A DNA stretch of 64,000 bases, taken from positions 434,001 through 498,000 of the forward strand of contig NZ_PEFL01000001.1 of NCBI RefSeq assembly GCF_002754475.1, in the 5' to 3' direction. A model generated the notes under the pieces. That model was not told the origin of the DNA, ran no database searches, and worked only from the letters and a program-made list of their open reading frames with translations. The DNA is from Comamonas sp. 26 (GTDB taxonomy: Bacteria > Pseudomonadota > Gammaproteobacteria > Burkholderiales > Burkholderiaceae_C). A program made the translations under genes and the position numbers. Shown here piece by piece: positions 45,041 to 53,070 of this stretch. The stretch's first letter is position 1. Every line of letters begins with the position of its first letter.

Positions 45041-46843
45041 TTACACCATGATCGAGTCAAAAAGAGTGCGGCTTGCGAGGGTTGACGGGCCGCTGCGCAG
45101 GGTCACGATAAATGCATTGCCATCGACATTACCTTCTGGCGTGCTGCGGGCAAGGCGCAGGTAGCTAATGGTGGCATCGTAGCGCTGACATAGCTCGCGG
45201 CAGATATACAGGCCCAGACCGCTGGAGCGGCTTTGCGAGGAGAAAAACGGCTCGAACAGGTGGCGCTCTACGCTGGCTTCCAGTGGTGCGCCGTTGCTCC
45301 AGACCATGAACCAGCAGATATCGTCCTCAGGCAGGCCGGGCATCTGGGTATTGAGCGGACCATGGCCGCTGACCAACTGTAGGCCGGCCTCATTGCCCGC
45401 CTGACTGCGGTGGCGCTGGGCATTGTCCAGCAGATTGATCAGCACGCGGCGCAGATGCTCCTCATCAAACACGATATTCCGTGTGCTTGCATTGAGTTGC
45501 AGCAAAATCTGGCGAGAGGGCGTGGACTGCCCGCGCCATTCGTGGCTGATCTGGGCGAGCAGCATATCGAGCGGCAGAGATTGGCCCTGATGGGTTTCTA
45601 CACCCTGCTGCACCCGTGCCAGATTGAGAATTTCTTCGGCAATGCGGGCCAGGCGGTCTGCGTTCTGGCCCACGATGCGGCAAAGCTGCTGGGGGCCTGG
45701 CTGGCTGACGAGGTCTTCGGCCAACAATGCATTGGCCTGCGTAATCGCAGCCAGCGGGTTGCGTATCTCATGGGCCACGGCAGCAGACATACGGCCCATG
45801 GATGCTAGTTTTTCGGTGCGCAGCTGTGCTTCGATCTCGCGCAGGTCGTGCAGGAACATGACGCAGAGTGAGTGGCCTGGCTCATTCTGAGGCTCTTCAT
45901 CCAGATAGGGCGCGGCAACTTCGGTGATGCGGGTGCGCACATTGATTCCCGTGGGGCCGCGATGCTCGGTGGCCTGCAGATGAATCGTGGCCGACAAAGG
46001 GCGGGCGTGGGCAAAGCTGGCCTGCGCGGCATCCGCCAAAGGCTCCCACCCGCTATGTGCTTGCAGGGAGAAAGGCTGGGTGTGTTCGGGGGGCAGATTC
46101 AGCAATTGCAGAGCGGCGGGGTTGGCCTGCAGCACTTGCAGGCTGGAGTCAACCACCAGAACACCGTCCGAGAAATGGTTGATGACCAGGCTGTTGACCT
46201 GCTCCTGTGTCTGCGTGCGCAGGCGGTTGAAAAGTGCCTGAGAGCGCTCGCGCCTGACGCGTTTGGCCAGCTCATGCGTGAGATAGGCTACGCAGAAATA
46301 GCCCGCCGAAGAAAATGCGGTCTGATAGTAGGCCTGAGCGGCATCGCTGAGCCCGCCGCGGTAGAGCCAGAAAGTGTGGGTCAGCGTCAGCAGCGTAATA
46401 CAGGCCGTGGTCCCAAACGCGAGCATCAGGCCGCCCAGGGCTGCAGAAATCAGGATGGGAATCGCCAGCAGGGCGGAGTAGTTGAGCGAGCCCACCTGGG
46501 AAATCTGCAGCAGAAAAATCACGGCAATGTCTACGCCGATCACCGGCAGCCATTGCAGGGCGGCACGCGGTGCGGGCAAATGCTTGCCTGCCAACAGTCG
46601 CAGCACCGTGGTCAGAATCAGATAGACAATGCAGATCAGCCAGACCAGCGGCGAGCTGATGCTTTGCAATTGCAGATTCAGAGCCTGCAGCAAGATTAAA
46701 GCGAGTGCCAGAAAAACGCGGCCGCTTAAAAATGCCTGCCACAGACGCACAAACGGGGCGTTGAGGCTGGCATCGGCCCGGCGGCTAATGGCGGTATCCA
46801 GCGGAATGACGGTGTGCTGCCAGGGCGAAGCGGAATTCACCAT
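45041..46843 (-). CDS. pilS: Sensor histidine kinase PilS
   Basis: A 600-residue kinase with about six N-terminal membrane helices (residues about 40-200), a PAS-like region (VNSLVINHFSDGVLVVDSSLQVLQ), a HisKA domain with phospho-His in AAVAHEIRNPLAAI and an ATPase domain with SSGLGLYICRELCQRY. Six helices in place of a periplasmic sensor loop fit PilS, which in Pseudomonas monitors pilin in the membrane. Five bases separate it from pilR, and four from the upstream small gene. Confidence 0.9.
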   Translation of the reverse strand: MVNSASPWQHTVIPLDTAISRRADASLNAPFVRLWQAFLSGRVFLALALILLQALNLQLQSISSPLVWLICIVYLILTTVLRLLAGKHLPAPRAALQWLPVIGVDIAVIFLLQISQVGSLNYSALLAIPILISAALGGLMLAFGTTACITLLTLTHTFWLYRGGLSDAAQAYYQTAFSSAGYFCVAYLTHELAKRVRRERSQALFNRLRTQTQEQVNSLVINHFSDGVLVVDSSLQVLQANPAALQLLNLPPEHTQPFSLQAHSGWEPLADAAQASFAHARPLSATIHLQATEHRGPTGINVRTRITEVAAPYLDEEPQNEPGHSLCVMFLHDLREIEAQLRTEKLASMGRMSAAVAHEIRNPLAAITQANALLAEDLVSQPGPQQLCRIVGQNADRLARIAEEILNLARVQQGVETHQGQSLPLDMLLAQISHEWRGQSTPSRQILLQLNASTRNIVFDEEHLRRVLINLLDNAQRHRSQAGNEAGLQLVSGHGPLNTQMPGLPEDDICWFMVWSNGAPLEASVERHLFEPFFSSQSRSSGLGLYICRELCQRYDATISYLRLARSTPEGNVDGNAFIVTLRSGPSTLASRTLFDSIMV

Positions 46844-46847
46844 GGGT

Positions 46848-47099
46848 TCAGGGTCGCGATTGCTGCGCCAGGCTGCGGTGCTCTGCGCTGCAGTAGTACT
46901 GGCTTGCGCCGTCGGTCACAGCATCTGCCTGAGGGAGGTGAAGACCGCAGTGGGCGCAGGCCACCATGTTTTGCGGTTGCTTGAGCGCTGGCGCGGGCCT
47001 GGGGCCAGCAGCTTTACGCTCAGTTAATTCGGCCCGGCGCTTATTGCGCCAGATGCCGATGGCCACCACGATGACCAGCAAAACGAGCAGGTACTTCAT
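46848..47099 (-). CDS. PP0621-family small membrane protein
   Basis: An 83-residue protein with an N-terminal membrane helix (KYLLVLLVIVVAIGIW), a basic segment and a C-terminal CAHCGLHLPQADAV...YYCSAEH motif, a likely metal-binding knuckle of three Cys and His. The family is conserved in betaproteobacteria and Pseudomonas, with unknown function. Its ATG overlaps the upstream ccsA-like gene and it ends four bases before pilS. Confidence 0.85.
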   Translation of the reverse strand: MKYLLVLLVIVVAIGIWRNKRRAELTERKAAGPRPAPALKQPQNMVACAHCGLHLPQADAVTDGASQYYCSAEHRSLAQQSRP

Positions 47100-47902
47100 G
47101 CAACGCGCTCCAGCAGAACTTCAGCGACAAAGCGCGAGCCCACATAGGCCAGCAGCAGAAAGATGGCGCCGATATACAGCACGCGCACGGCGCTTTGCCC
47201 GCGCCAGCCAAAGCGATTGCGGCCAAACAGCAGCACTGCAAAAGCGATCCAGGAGAGCAGGGAGAACACGGACTTGTGATTCCACACCCAGCTCTTGCCA
47301 TAAAGCTGCTCACCAAAAAACCAGCCAGCAGCCAGCGTGGCGGTCAGCAAGATAAAGCCTGCGCCCACAAAGCGGAACGTCAGGCGCTCCAGTGTGAGCA
47401 GGGGCAGGCCGCCATCGTGGTCAGCGCCTTGGCGCATCTGCCGCTCGGCATGGCTCATCAGCGCAGCGTGGACGACGGCTGCGGCAAACAGTCCGTACGA
47501 AGCAATGCCAAGGGCCAGATGCAGCGGCAGCCAAGGCGAGGCATCGACATGCAGAGCAGAGCCCGGAAACACCGCGGCCAGCAAGACCGCCAAGCTGCCC
47601 ATGATGGACAGCGGCCAGCGCGAGCTGAGCTGGGGGTAGAGCTGCTGCTCGACCACGTAGACGGTCAGCACCAGCCAAGCGGTGATGGAGAGTGCGGGGG
47701 CGAAGCCAAAGCGCGGAAACTCGCCCAGCAGGCCCCAGCCCAAAAACAGGGCGTGCAAGGCCCAGGCCAGACGCAGGCAGCGGCGCGCGCCTGTTTCTTG
47801 CAGGTGTTGCGTGGCAAGAGCGGGGAGGGCGTAGGCAATGGCTGCCGCAATGGCCAAAATCCAGGCCATGGGGCTGGCTGCGGTGAGCGGTGGGGAAAGC
47901 AT
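47096..47902 (-). CDS. CcsA/HemX/YpjD-like cytochrome c assembly membrane protein
   Basis: A 268-residue polytopic protein with about eight hydrophobic segments. It has the WAWNxH-like signature of the CcsA superfamily as KSWVWNHKSVFSLLSWIAFAVLLFGR, and a conserved LALGIASYGLFAAAVVHAALM. Members handle haem or cytochrome c biogenesis at the inner membrane. This YpjD-type branch lacks a clear assigned role. I chose the ATG at 47902. A GTG at 47932 would add ten residues. It is the first gene of the ccsA-PP0621-pilS-pilR-ampD run. Confidence 0.82.
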   Translation of the reverse strand: MLSPPLTAASPMAWILAIAAAIAYALPALATQHLQETGARRCLRLAWALHALFLGWGLLGEFPRFGFAPALSITAWLVLTVYVVEQQLYPQLSSRWPLSIMGSLAVLLAAVFPGSALHVDASPWLPLHLALGIASYGLFAAAVVHAALMSHAERQMRQGADHDGGLPLLTLERLTFRFVGAGFILLTATLAAGWFFGEQLYGKSWVWNHKSVFSLLSWIAFAVLLFGRNRFGWRGQSAVRVLYIGAIFLLLAYVGSRFVAEVLLERVA

Positions 47903-47960
47903 GTGTTCAATGATAGTGCGGCTGGCTGGCACTCATCTTTTGCAGGAGAGTGCGGGCGTG

Positions 47961-48523
47961 TCAATTTTTCGCATAAAGCGCGGACTGCACCTGGTTGCGG
48001 CCTTGTGTCTTGGCTTTGTAAAGCAGTTCATCGACTTTTTGCAGCCATTCTTCAAAGGTTTCCGGCGTGGGCTGTGCGATGGTCAGCACTCCGCAACTGA
48101 CCGTCAGGTGCGTTGCCGTTCGGGCGATGTCCAGCTGGACCACGCGTTCGCGGAACTGTTCGACAAGCGTCTGTGGCTCGGTATGGCCGTGCAGGATGAG
48201 CGCAAATTCTTCGCCACCAAAGCGAGCAACAACGCCCATGCAATCTTGACCTCGACAGGGTAAATCGTGCCGTTTTTACGGGTGTGGTGGTTTTTCACAA
48301 CGGTATTGACGCCCGGGTTCACCAATTTCCATAGAGCGATCAGCGCCTGCTCGTCATAGTTTTTTGAGAAGTTCTGGACCTTCAGCAGCAACTCGTCACG
48401 GTTGAAGCCCAGACTTTCACAGGCTTGCATATTGACATCCAGCAATTGGCCACAGTCGTCATTCAGAAAGAAGGCGTCAGCGAAGTGATCGAGAAAGTGA
48501 CGGTACAGCAGCTGGTCAGGCAT
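47961..48523 (-). pseudogene. Decayed PAS-GGDEF diguanylate cyclase with internal deletion and frame change
   Basis: The 5' part (48523 leftward) encodes a PAS domain: DHFADAFFLNDDCGQLLDVN, then HHTRKNGTIYPVEVKI. After that point the frame is wrong. The next frame, from about 48239, encodes only the second half of a GGDEF domain beginning VARFGGEEFALIL and ending LLYKAKTQGRNQV. The end of PAS, the linker and the first half of GGDEF, normally well over 60 residues, are missing. Thus a deletion fused the two ends out of frame. No cyclic-di-GMP synthesis is expected. It sits between ccsA and ffh. Confidence 0.82.
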
Positions 48524-48890
48524 GAAGCGCCTTGGATTTTGGGAGTGCCAGTGGACTAGTGGCAGCCCCTCGAAGCGGGGTGACGATGTTGATCGTTACC
48601 TGCGCAGCACTTAATCACAAGCTCGCCAGAACCCTGCGAAACAGTGCTTTGATGGGCAGTTTTGCTGAGTCGCCATAGACAAAAGGGTGACAGAGCCGGG
48701 CCAGGGCAGGCGTAAACAGGCACCAACACCCTCCATAGAAGGGGGTGCGGGTAAAATGCCTTAATCGCACAGCTTTGCCTTGTCTCGGTGATGGACGGCC
48801 CGGCAATGTCAGCAGGCTGTGTGGCGACTGGCGCATGCTGGCTCGCGCTCTGTTTCTTGTCTGTCCACAACTTTCGAATGCTTTTTGTCT
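48524..48890. other. Intergenic region upstream of ffh
   Basis: 367 bases without a credible gene. ACCCTCC/GGGGGT forms a weak hairpin around 48728-48746, and TAAAAT at 48752-48757 could be an ffh -10 without a good -35. Nothing else is recognised. Confidence 0.45.
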
Positions 48891-50282
48891 ATGGCCTCCG
48901 CACTGACCGATAAACTCTCGCGCCTCGTCAAGGAGATGCGTGGCCAGGCCCGCATTACCGAATCCAACGTGCAGGACATGCTGCGCGAAGTGCGCATGGC
49001 CCTGCTTGAGGCCGACGTGGCCCTGCCCGTGGTGCGCGACTTCATTGCCCGCGTCAAGGAAAAGGCGCTGGGTCAGGAAGTCATCAGCTCGCTGCAGCCC
49101 GGCCAGGTGCTGGTCTCTATCGTCAACAAAGAGCTGGCGGCCACCATGGGTGAGGGGGTTGCGGACATCAACCTCAATGCCCAGCCGCCCGCAATCATCC
49201 TGATGGCCGGCCTGCAAGGCGCGGGTAAGACGACCACTACCGCCAAGCTGGCCAAGCACCTGATCGAAAAGCGCAAGAAGAAAGTGCTGACTGTCTCGGG
49301 TGACGTGTACCGCCCTGCTGCTATCGAGCAGCTCAAGACCGTGACGGCACAGGCTGGTGCCGAGTGGTTCCCGTCCACGCCCGATCAAAAGCCCCGCGAC
49401 ATCGCCATCGCTGCGCTGGACTACGCCAAAAAGCATTACTTTGATGTGCTGCTGGTGGATACGGCCGGTCGCTTGGCCATTGACGAACTGTTGATGGCTG
49501 AAATCAAGGACTTGCACTCCATCCTGAAGCCCGTTGAAACCTTGTTCGTGGTCGATGCCATGCAGGGCCAGGATGCGATCAATACCGCCAAGGCCTTCAA
49601 GGAAGCGCTTCCGCTGACCGGTATCGTGCTGACCAAGCTCGATGGCGACTCGCGCGGTGGTGCGGCTCTGTCCGTGCGCCAGATCACGGGCGCGCCCATC
49701 AAGTTTGCCGGTGTCTCTGAAAAGCTCGATGGCCTGGAAGTCTTCGATGCCGACCGCCACGCACAGCGTGTGCTGGGCATGGGCGACATCGTGGCCCTGG
49801 TCGAGCAGGTCACCAAGGGCGTGGACATGGAAGCCGCGCAGAAGATGGCCGAGAAGCTGAAAAGCGGCGACGGCTTCGATCTGAACGACTTTCTGGCCCA
49901 GCTGCAGCAGATGAAGTCCATGGGTGGTCTGTCCCAGTTGATGGACAAGTTGCCTGCCGAGCTGGCTGGCAAGGCCGGTGCTGTTGACATGGACAAGGCC
50001 GAGCGCGAAATCAAGCGCAAGGAAGGCATCATCTGCTCCATGACGTTCAAGGAACGCAAGCACCCCGCCCTCATCAAGGCCACGCGCAAAAAACGCATCG
50101 CTGACGGCGCTGGCGTGCAGGTTCAGGAAGTGAACCGTTTGCTCAAGGAGTTTGAGCAAATGCAGACCATGATGAAGAAGTTCAAGGGCGGCGGCCTGAT
50201 GAAGATGATGAAGAAGATGGGCGGCATGAAGGCCATGAAGGGCATGATGGGCGGTGGCGGCATGCCCAAACTGCCCTTCTGA
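48891..50282 (+). CDS. ffh: Signal recognition particle protein Ffh
   Basis: Ffh with 4.5S RNA recognises signal sequences on ribosomes and delivers them to FtsY. The 463-residue protein has the NG GTPase (GLQGAGKTTTTAKLAKHL, VDTAGRLAIDE, LTKLDGDSRGGAALS) and a C-terminal methionine-rich M domain ending GGMKAMKGMMGGGGMPKLPF. The ATG at 48891 (MASALTDKLSRL) is chosen over an upstream in-frame start because it matches the family N-terminus. An intrinsic terminator follows. Confidence 0.97.
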   Translation: MASALTDKLSRLVKEMRGQARITESNVQDMLREVRMALLEADVALPVVRDFIARVKEKALGQEVISSLQPGQVLVSIVNKELAATMGEGVADINLNAQPPAIILMAGLQGAGKTTTTAKLAKHLIEKRKKKVLTVSGDVYRPAAIEQLKTVTAQAGAEWFPSTPDQKPRDIAIAALDYAKKHYFDVLLVDTAGRLAIDELLMAEIKDLHSILKPVETLFVVDAMQGQDAINTAKAFKEALPLTGIVLTKLDGDSRGGAALSVRQITGAPIKFAGVSEKLDGLEVFDADRHAQRVLGMGDIVALVEQVTKGVDMEAAQKMAEKLKSGDGFDLNDFLAQLQQMKSMGGLSQLMDKLPAELAGKAGAVDMDKAEREIKRKEGIICSMTFKERKHPALIKATRKKRIADGAGVQVQEVNRLLKEFEQMQTMMKKFKGGGLMKMMKKMGGMKAMKGMMGGGGMPKLPF

Positions 50283-50303
50283 TCGGCTCTACCCACTTGC
50301 AAG

Positions 50304-50329
50304 AAGCGCTCCATACGGGGCGCTTTTTT
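50304..50329 (+). terminator. Intrinsic terminator of ffh
   Basis: AAGCGC (50304-50309) with GCGCTT (50320-50325), followed by TTTT. Confidence 0.8.
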
Positions 50330-50344
50330 CATGGCTTGCTCATA

Positions 50345-50395
50345 AAAAAATGAGCTGCTGGTGCTTTATTGAATTGGGCTTTATATGTTTTTATT
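50345..50395 (+). repeat. Possible interspersed repeat (AGCTGCTnGTGCTTT type)
   Basis: AAAATGAGCTGCTGGTGCTT followed by an AT-rich half with GGGCTTTATATG. Loosely similar AT-rich AGCTGC/AGCGCTT blocks occur in gaps at 23938-23994, 56935-56985 and 62226-62262. The relationship is by eye only. Confidence 0.3.
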
Positions 50396-50494
50396 GGTAA
50401 ATGTGAGCCGAATCTGCGCTATCAGCTCACATTTTTATAAAGCCGCAGACCTCAAGCTGGAGCTGGGCTGCGCTTTCTGCGAACATGCCCATCC

Positions 50495-51097
50495 ATGAAG
50501 CTACAAGTCTGGACTCCCATGCAGGGCGAGACCGCTCTCAGCGAAGCGCTGAACGTTGAACGCAATGCACTCAACTCTGGCCGCCGCGCCTGTACGCTGG
50601 CGCTGTTCGGCTCGTTGGCTGCGGTGCTGGCCGGTTGCTCGTCAGCGCCCAAGGAGAAGGCCAAGCCCGCCGCACAAGCCGGTGGCCCGCGCTCACCCCA
50701 GGCGCTCAATCTTTCCGATGATCTGCGCGAGTCACTGCTGGCGCGCACCATGCTGGTGGTCAATACACCCTATACCTATGGCGGCAACTCGCCCGAAGGT
50801 GGTTTTGACTGCAGCGGTTTGATTCAATGGGCCGTGGGCGGTATTACCGAGACGCGGCTGCCGCGCACCACATCGCAGTGGGCTAAGGCCAGCAATGTGG
50901 TGGGTGGGCGTGATCTGATGCGCGGCGACTTTGTGTTCTTCAACACCCTGGGCGGGCGCTATTCACACATGGGCATTTTCGTCGGCAACGGGCAGTTTGT
51001 GCATGCGCCATCCAGCGGCGGCACCGTGCAGCGGGTGCGCATGGATAATGTTTACTTTGCCAAACGCTTTACCGAAGCTCGCAGCATCTTTTCCTGA
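50495..51097 (+). CDS. NlpC/P60-family lipoprotein peptidase
   Basis: A 200-residue protein with a lipoprotein signal (ACTLALFGSLAAVLAGC, lipobox LAGC at about residues 45-48) and a C-terminal NlpC/P60 domain. The catalytic Cys is in GGFDCSGLIQW and the His in YSHMGIFVG, with FVHAPSSGG following. Such enzymes cleave the stem peptide of peptidoglycan. The signal peptide is preceded by an unusually long stretch of about 30 residues, so the true start may be further downstream (for example the ATG at 50519). Confidence 0.9.
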   Translation: MKLQVWTPMQGETALSEALNVERNALNSGRRACTLALFGSLAAVLAGCSSAPKEKAKPAAQAGGPRSPQALNLSDDLRESLLARTMLVVNTPYTYGGNSPEGGFDCSGLIQWAVGGITETRLPRTTSQWAKASNVVGGRDLMRGDFVFFNTLGGRYSHMGIFVGNGQFVHAPSSGGTVQRVRMDNVYFAKRFTEARSIFS

Positions 51098-51117
51098 AAT
51101 TTTGCCGCGCACATGAA

Positions 51118-51147
51118 AAAGGGACTGCCTGACAGTCCCTTTGTTTT
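51118..51147. terminator. Bidirectional terminator between NlpC gene and DUF1266 gene
   Basis: AAAGGGACTG (51118-51127) pairs with CAGTCCCTTT (51133-51142) around a 5-base loop, followed by GTTTTTG. Confidence 0.88.
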
Positions 51148-51163
51148 TGATAGCGCTTTGCGC

Positions 51164-51871
51164 TTATGCAGCAAGCGGCATGGCAGTGTTCGATTCATTG
51201 GCTGCCAGTGGCAAGCTCCAGCTCATCACATGCCAGGGGTGTTTTTCTTCCGTCACCCACTGCGCTACTTCTTCGGGGCTGAAGGCCTTGCCTAGCACAT
51301 CGCTGCGGCCAAGGGCCAGCCATTGTGCGCGCCCCTGTGCAAAGGCCTGACCAAACTCCTGCCAGTTGCTGAAGCATTGCTGGGCGCGTTGGGCGTTGAG
51401 CAGCAGAACCTCCCAGTGCATGCTGTCTTCCAGCCAGTCCAGTAGCCGGGCGCTGCGCACAAAAAAGCTCACACGCGCGCAGGCAAAAGCCATGGCAGCG
51501 CGGCCGTCGTCGCTGCGCTGCAGGCGTTGCAAGTCCAGCATGAACCAGCGCTGGCGCAAAGCGTCTGGCAATTGCAGGCGCACTTGCTCGTCGTTCAGGT
51601 CGGTACGCAGACCCATGTGGTGCAAGATCATGGGGCGCAGCTGTTTGGCCAGTGCGTCGTCAGCGCCGCCGAGATCGCTGGCAAAACCGCCCTGCATGGC
51701 GTGGTAGGCCATGGGGTGGGCCAGCGCCAGCGCCCAGTTGCGCTCATCGCTGCCCGCCTGGTAGCTGATGATGTCGCCGCGTTTTTTGGCCTCGTTAAGA
51801 CGTTTGAAGCCTCTGCGCAGCATCAAGAACAACAGTGCCACGATGATGAAAAAAATCGTCCAGCCGCTCAT
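51164..51871 (-). CDS. Membrane-anchored DUF1266-like protein
   Basis: A 235-residue protein with an N-terminal membrane helix (WTIFFIIVALLFLMLRRGF) and a helical cytoplasmic domain containing RNWALALAHPMAYHAMQGG. WLEDSMHWEVLLLNAQRAQQC and VAQWVTEEKHPWHV follow. I judge it a DUF1266-like protein (the YbeR/YbeU group of Escherichia coli), with no known biochemical role. It is the last gene of an overlapping trio. Its start overlaps the stop of the PcfJ-like gene by four bases. Confidence 0.72.
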   Translation of the reverse strand: MSGWTIFFIIVALLFLMLRRGFKRLNEAKKRGDIISYQAGSDERNWALALAHPMAYHAMQGGFASDLGGADDALAKQLRPMILHHMGLRTDLNDEQVRLQLPDALRQRWFMLDLQRLQRSDDGRAAMAFACARVSFFVRSARLLDWLEDSMHWEVLLLNAQRAQQCFSNWQEFGQAFAQGRAQWLALGRSDVLGKAFSPEEVAQWVTEEKHPWHVMSWSLPLAANESNTAMPLAA

Positions 51872-53070
51872 CCCCGGCCTCCGGCGCGCAGGGGGCGTTT
51901 TTTGGCCATCTGCAAAGTGTGTTTCAGGGCGGTGGATTTGGGCATGCGTTCAATGACTTCGCTGTCCAGCGAATCCTTGCGCGCCGCCACCATCCACTGC
52001 ATCAGCGGGGACTGCAGATTGAGCAGGGGAAGCAGGCTGGGGTGCTGCTGCATCAGCCATAGCTGCTCGTTGTCGGTCTGCAGCTCCTGCACCGAGCACC
52101 AGGGTGCCAGCTCAGGGTGGGCCAGCAGCACATCGGGCGGGCGTCGCACAATGCCCATGGCCACGGCGTCTTCGGGCACCTCGTCATTGAGCGGAAGGTG
52201 GTTGAGCAAGGTCACCACATCGGGTACATAGCGCGCAATGGGCGGACGGTTTTGCTTGCCTTTGATCTGTTCAATTTTCAGCTTGCCGTCTTTTTGCAAA
52301 AAGGCGTTGACGGTGATGCGTGGCTGAGCTGCACCCGTGCGGTAGCTGAACAGGCGCATGCGGCCTGACTCAAGGCCTTCCGCATAATGCTCGCCATAGC
52401 CGCCGATAAAGGTCTTGCGGCTGGCAAACTGGCCCACGCAGTGGCCCATCATCTGGCTTTCATAAGCCATCTCCTGGCGGGCCTTGGGGCTCTTGCCAAG
52501 AAACTCTACAAAAGTGCCCAGCTGGCCGCGCAGAATGCCTTGCACGGCTTCTTGACTGTGCTCTATCCAGCCGCTGTTTTGCTTTTGCTCGAAGGCCAGG
52601 TGTTCCAGCGTCCAGCGTGCCAGTGCCTGCGGGGCGTTTACGCGCTGCAGTTTGCCTTCCAGCGATGTGCCCTTGCGGGTGGAGAGAAACTCCACCAGCC
52701 GCGTCTCCAGCGTCAGCACCGCGGCGGAGTCCGGCAGCACCCACCACAGGTCGGGCAGGTCAAAGCCAGACTGCTTGCGCGCCAGTCGCTCCAGTGCCCA
52801 GGCGGGTGGCTCTTGCCTGCCCATCAGGGTCTGCAGCTGCTGGGCATCGGCAATGCGCTGCACGCCGGGCTCATCGGCCTGCAGATTGCCCACGACATGT
52901 CGGTAGAAATGGTTACCCAGCCAGGTGGCGACATCCGGCGCGTCGCCACGCCCGGTGCTGCGCTCCTTGATGCGCTGCTTGATGGCCGGGGCGTTGACGA
53001 CATCCCGAGCCTTGTAGGCACTGGCGGCGGCAGAGTGGTCGGGCGCTTGACTCACCAGAATTTCCACCAT
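51868..53070 (-). CDS. Uncharacterised protein with PcfJ-like core
   Basis: A 400-residue soluble protein. Residues about 205-290 have MMGHCVGQF, then YAEGLESGRMRLFSYR, PRITVNAFLQKDGKLKIEQIKGKQN. The HCVGxY...lfSxR...iTvn...kI.QikGkxN pattern resembles the PcfJ-like domain found in plasmid and phage-linked proteins. N- and C-terminal regions are helical without recognised motifs; the C-terminus is basic. It overlaps the TPR gene upstream by 19 bases and the DUF1266 gene by four, so the three are very probably one operon. Function unknown. Confidence 0.72.
   Translation of the reverse strand: MVEILVSQAPDHSAAASAYKARDVVNAPAIKQRIKERSTGRGDAPDVATWLGNHFYRHVVGNLQADEPGVQRIADAQQLQTLMGRQEPPAWALERLARKQSGFDLPDLWWVLPDSAAVLTLETRLVEFLSTRKGTSLEGKLQRVNAPQALARWTLEHLAFEQKQNSGWIEHSQEAVQGILRGQLGTFVEFLGKSPKARQEMAYESQMMGHCVGQFASRKTFIGGYGEHYAEGLESGRMRLFSYRTGAAQPRITVNAFLQKDGKLKIEQIKGKQNRPPIARYVPDVVTLLNHLPLNDEVPEDAVAMGIVRRPPDVLLAHPELAPWCSVQELQTDNEQLWLMQQHPSLLPLLNLQSPLMQWMVAARKDSLDSEVIERMPKSTALKHTLQMAKKRPLRAGGRG

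Noticed and set aside
51153..51175. Repeat-like AGCGCTTTGCGC after the NlpC terminator
   Set aside because: Too short to assign to a family and partly inside the end of the DUF1266 gene.
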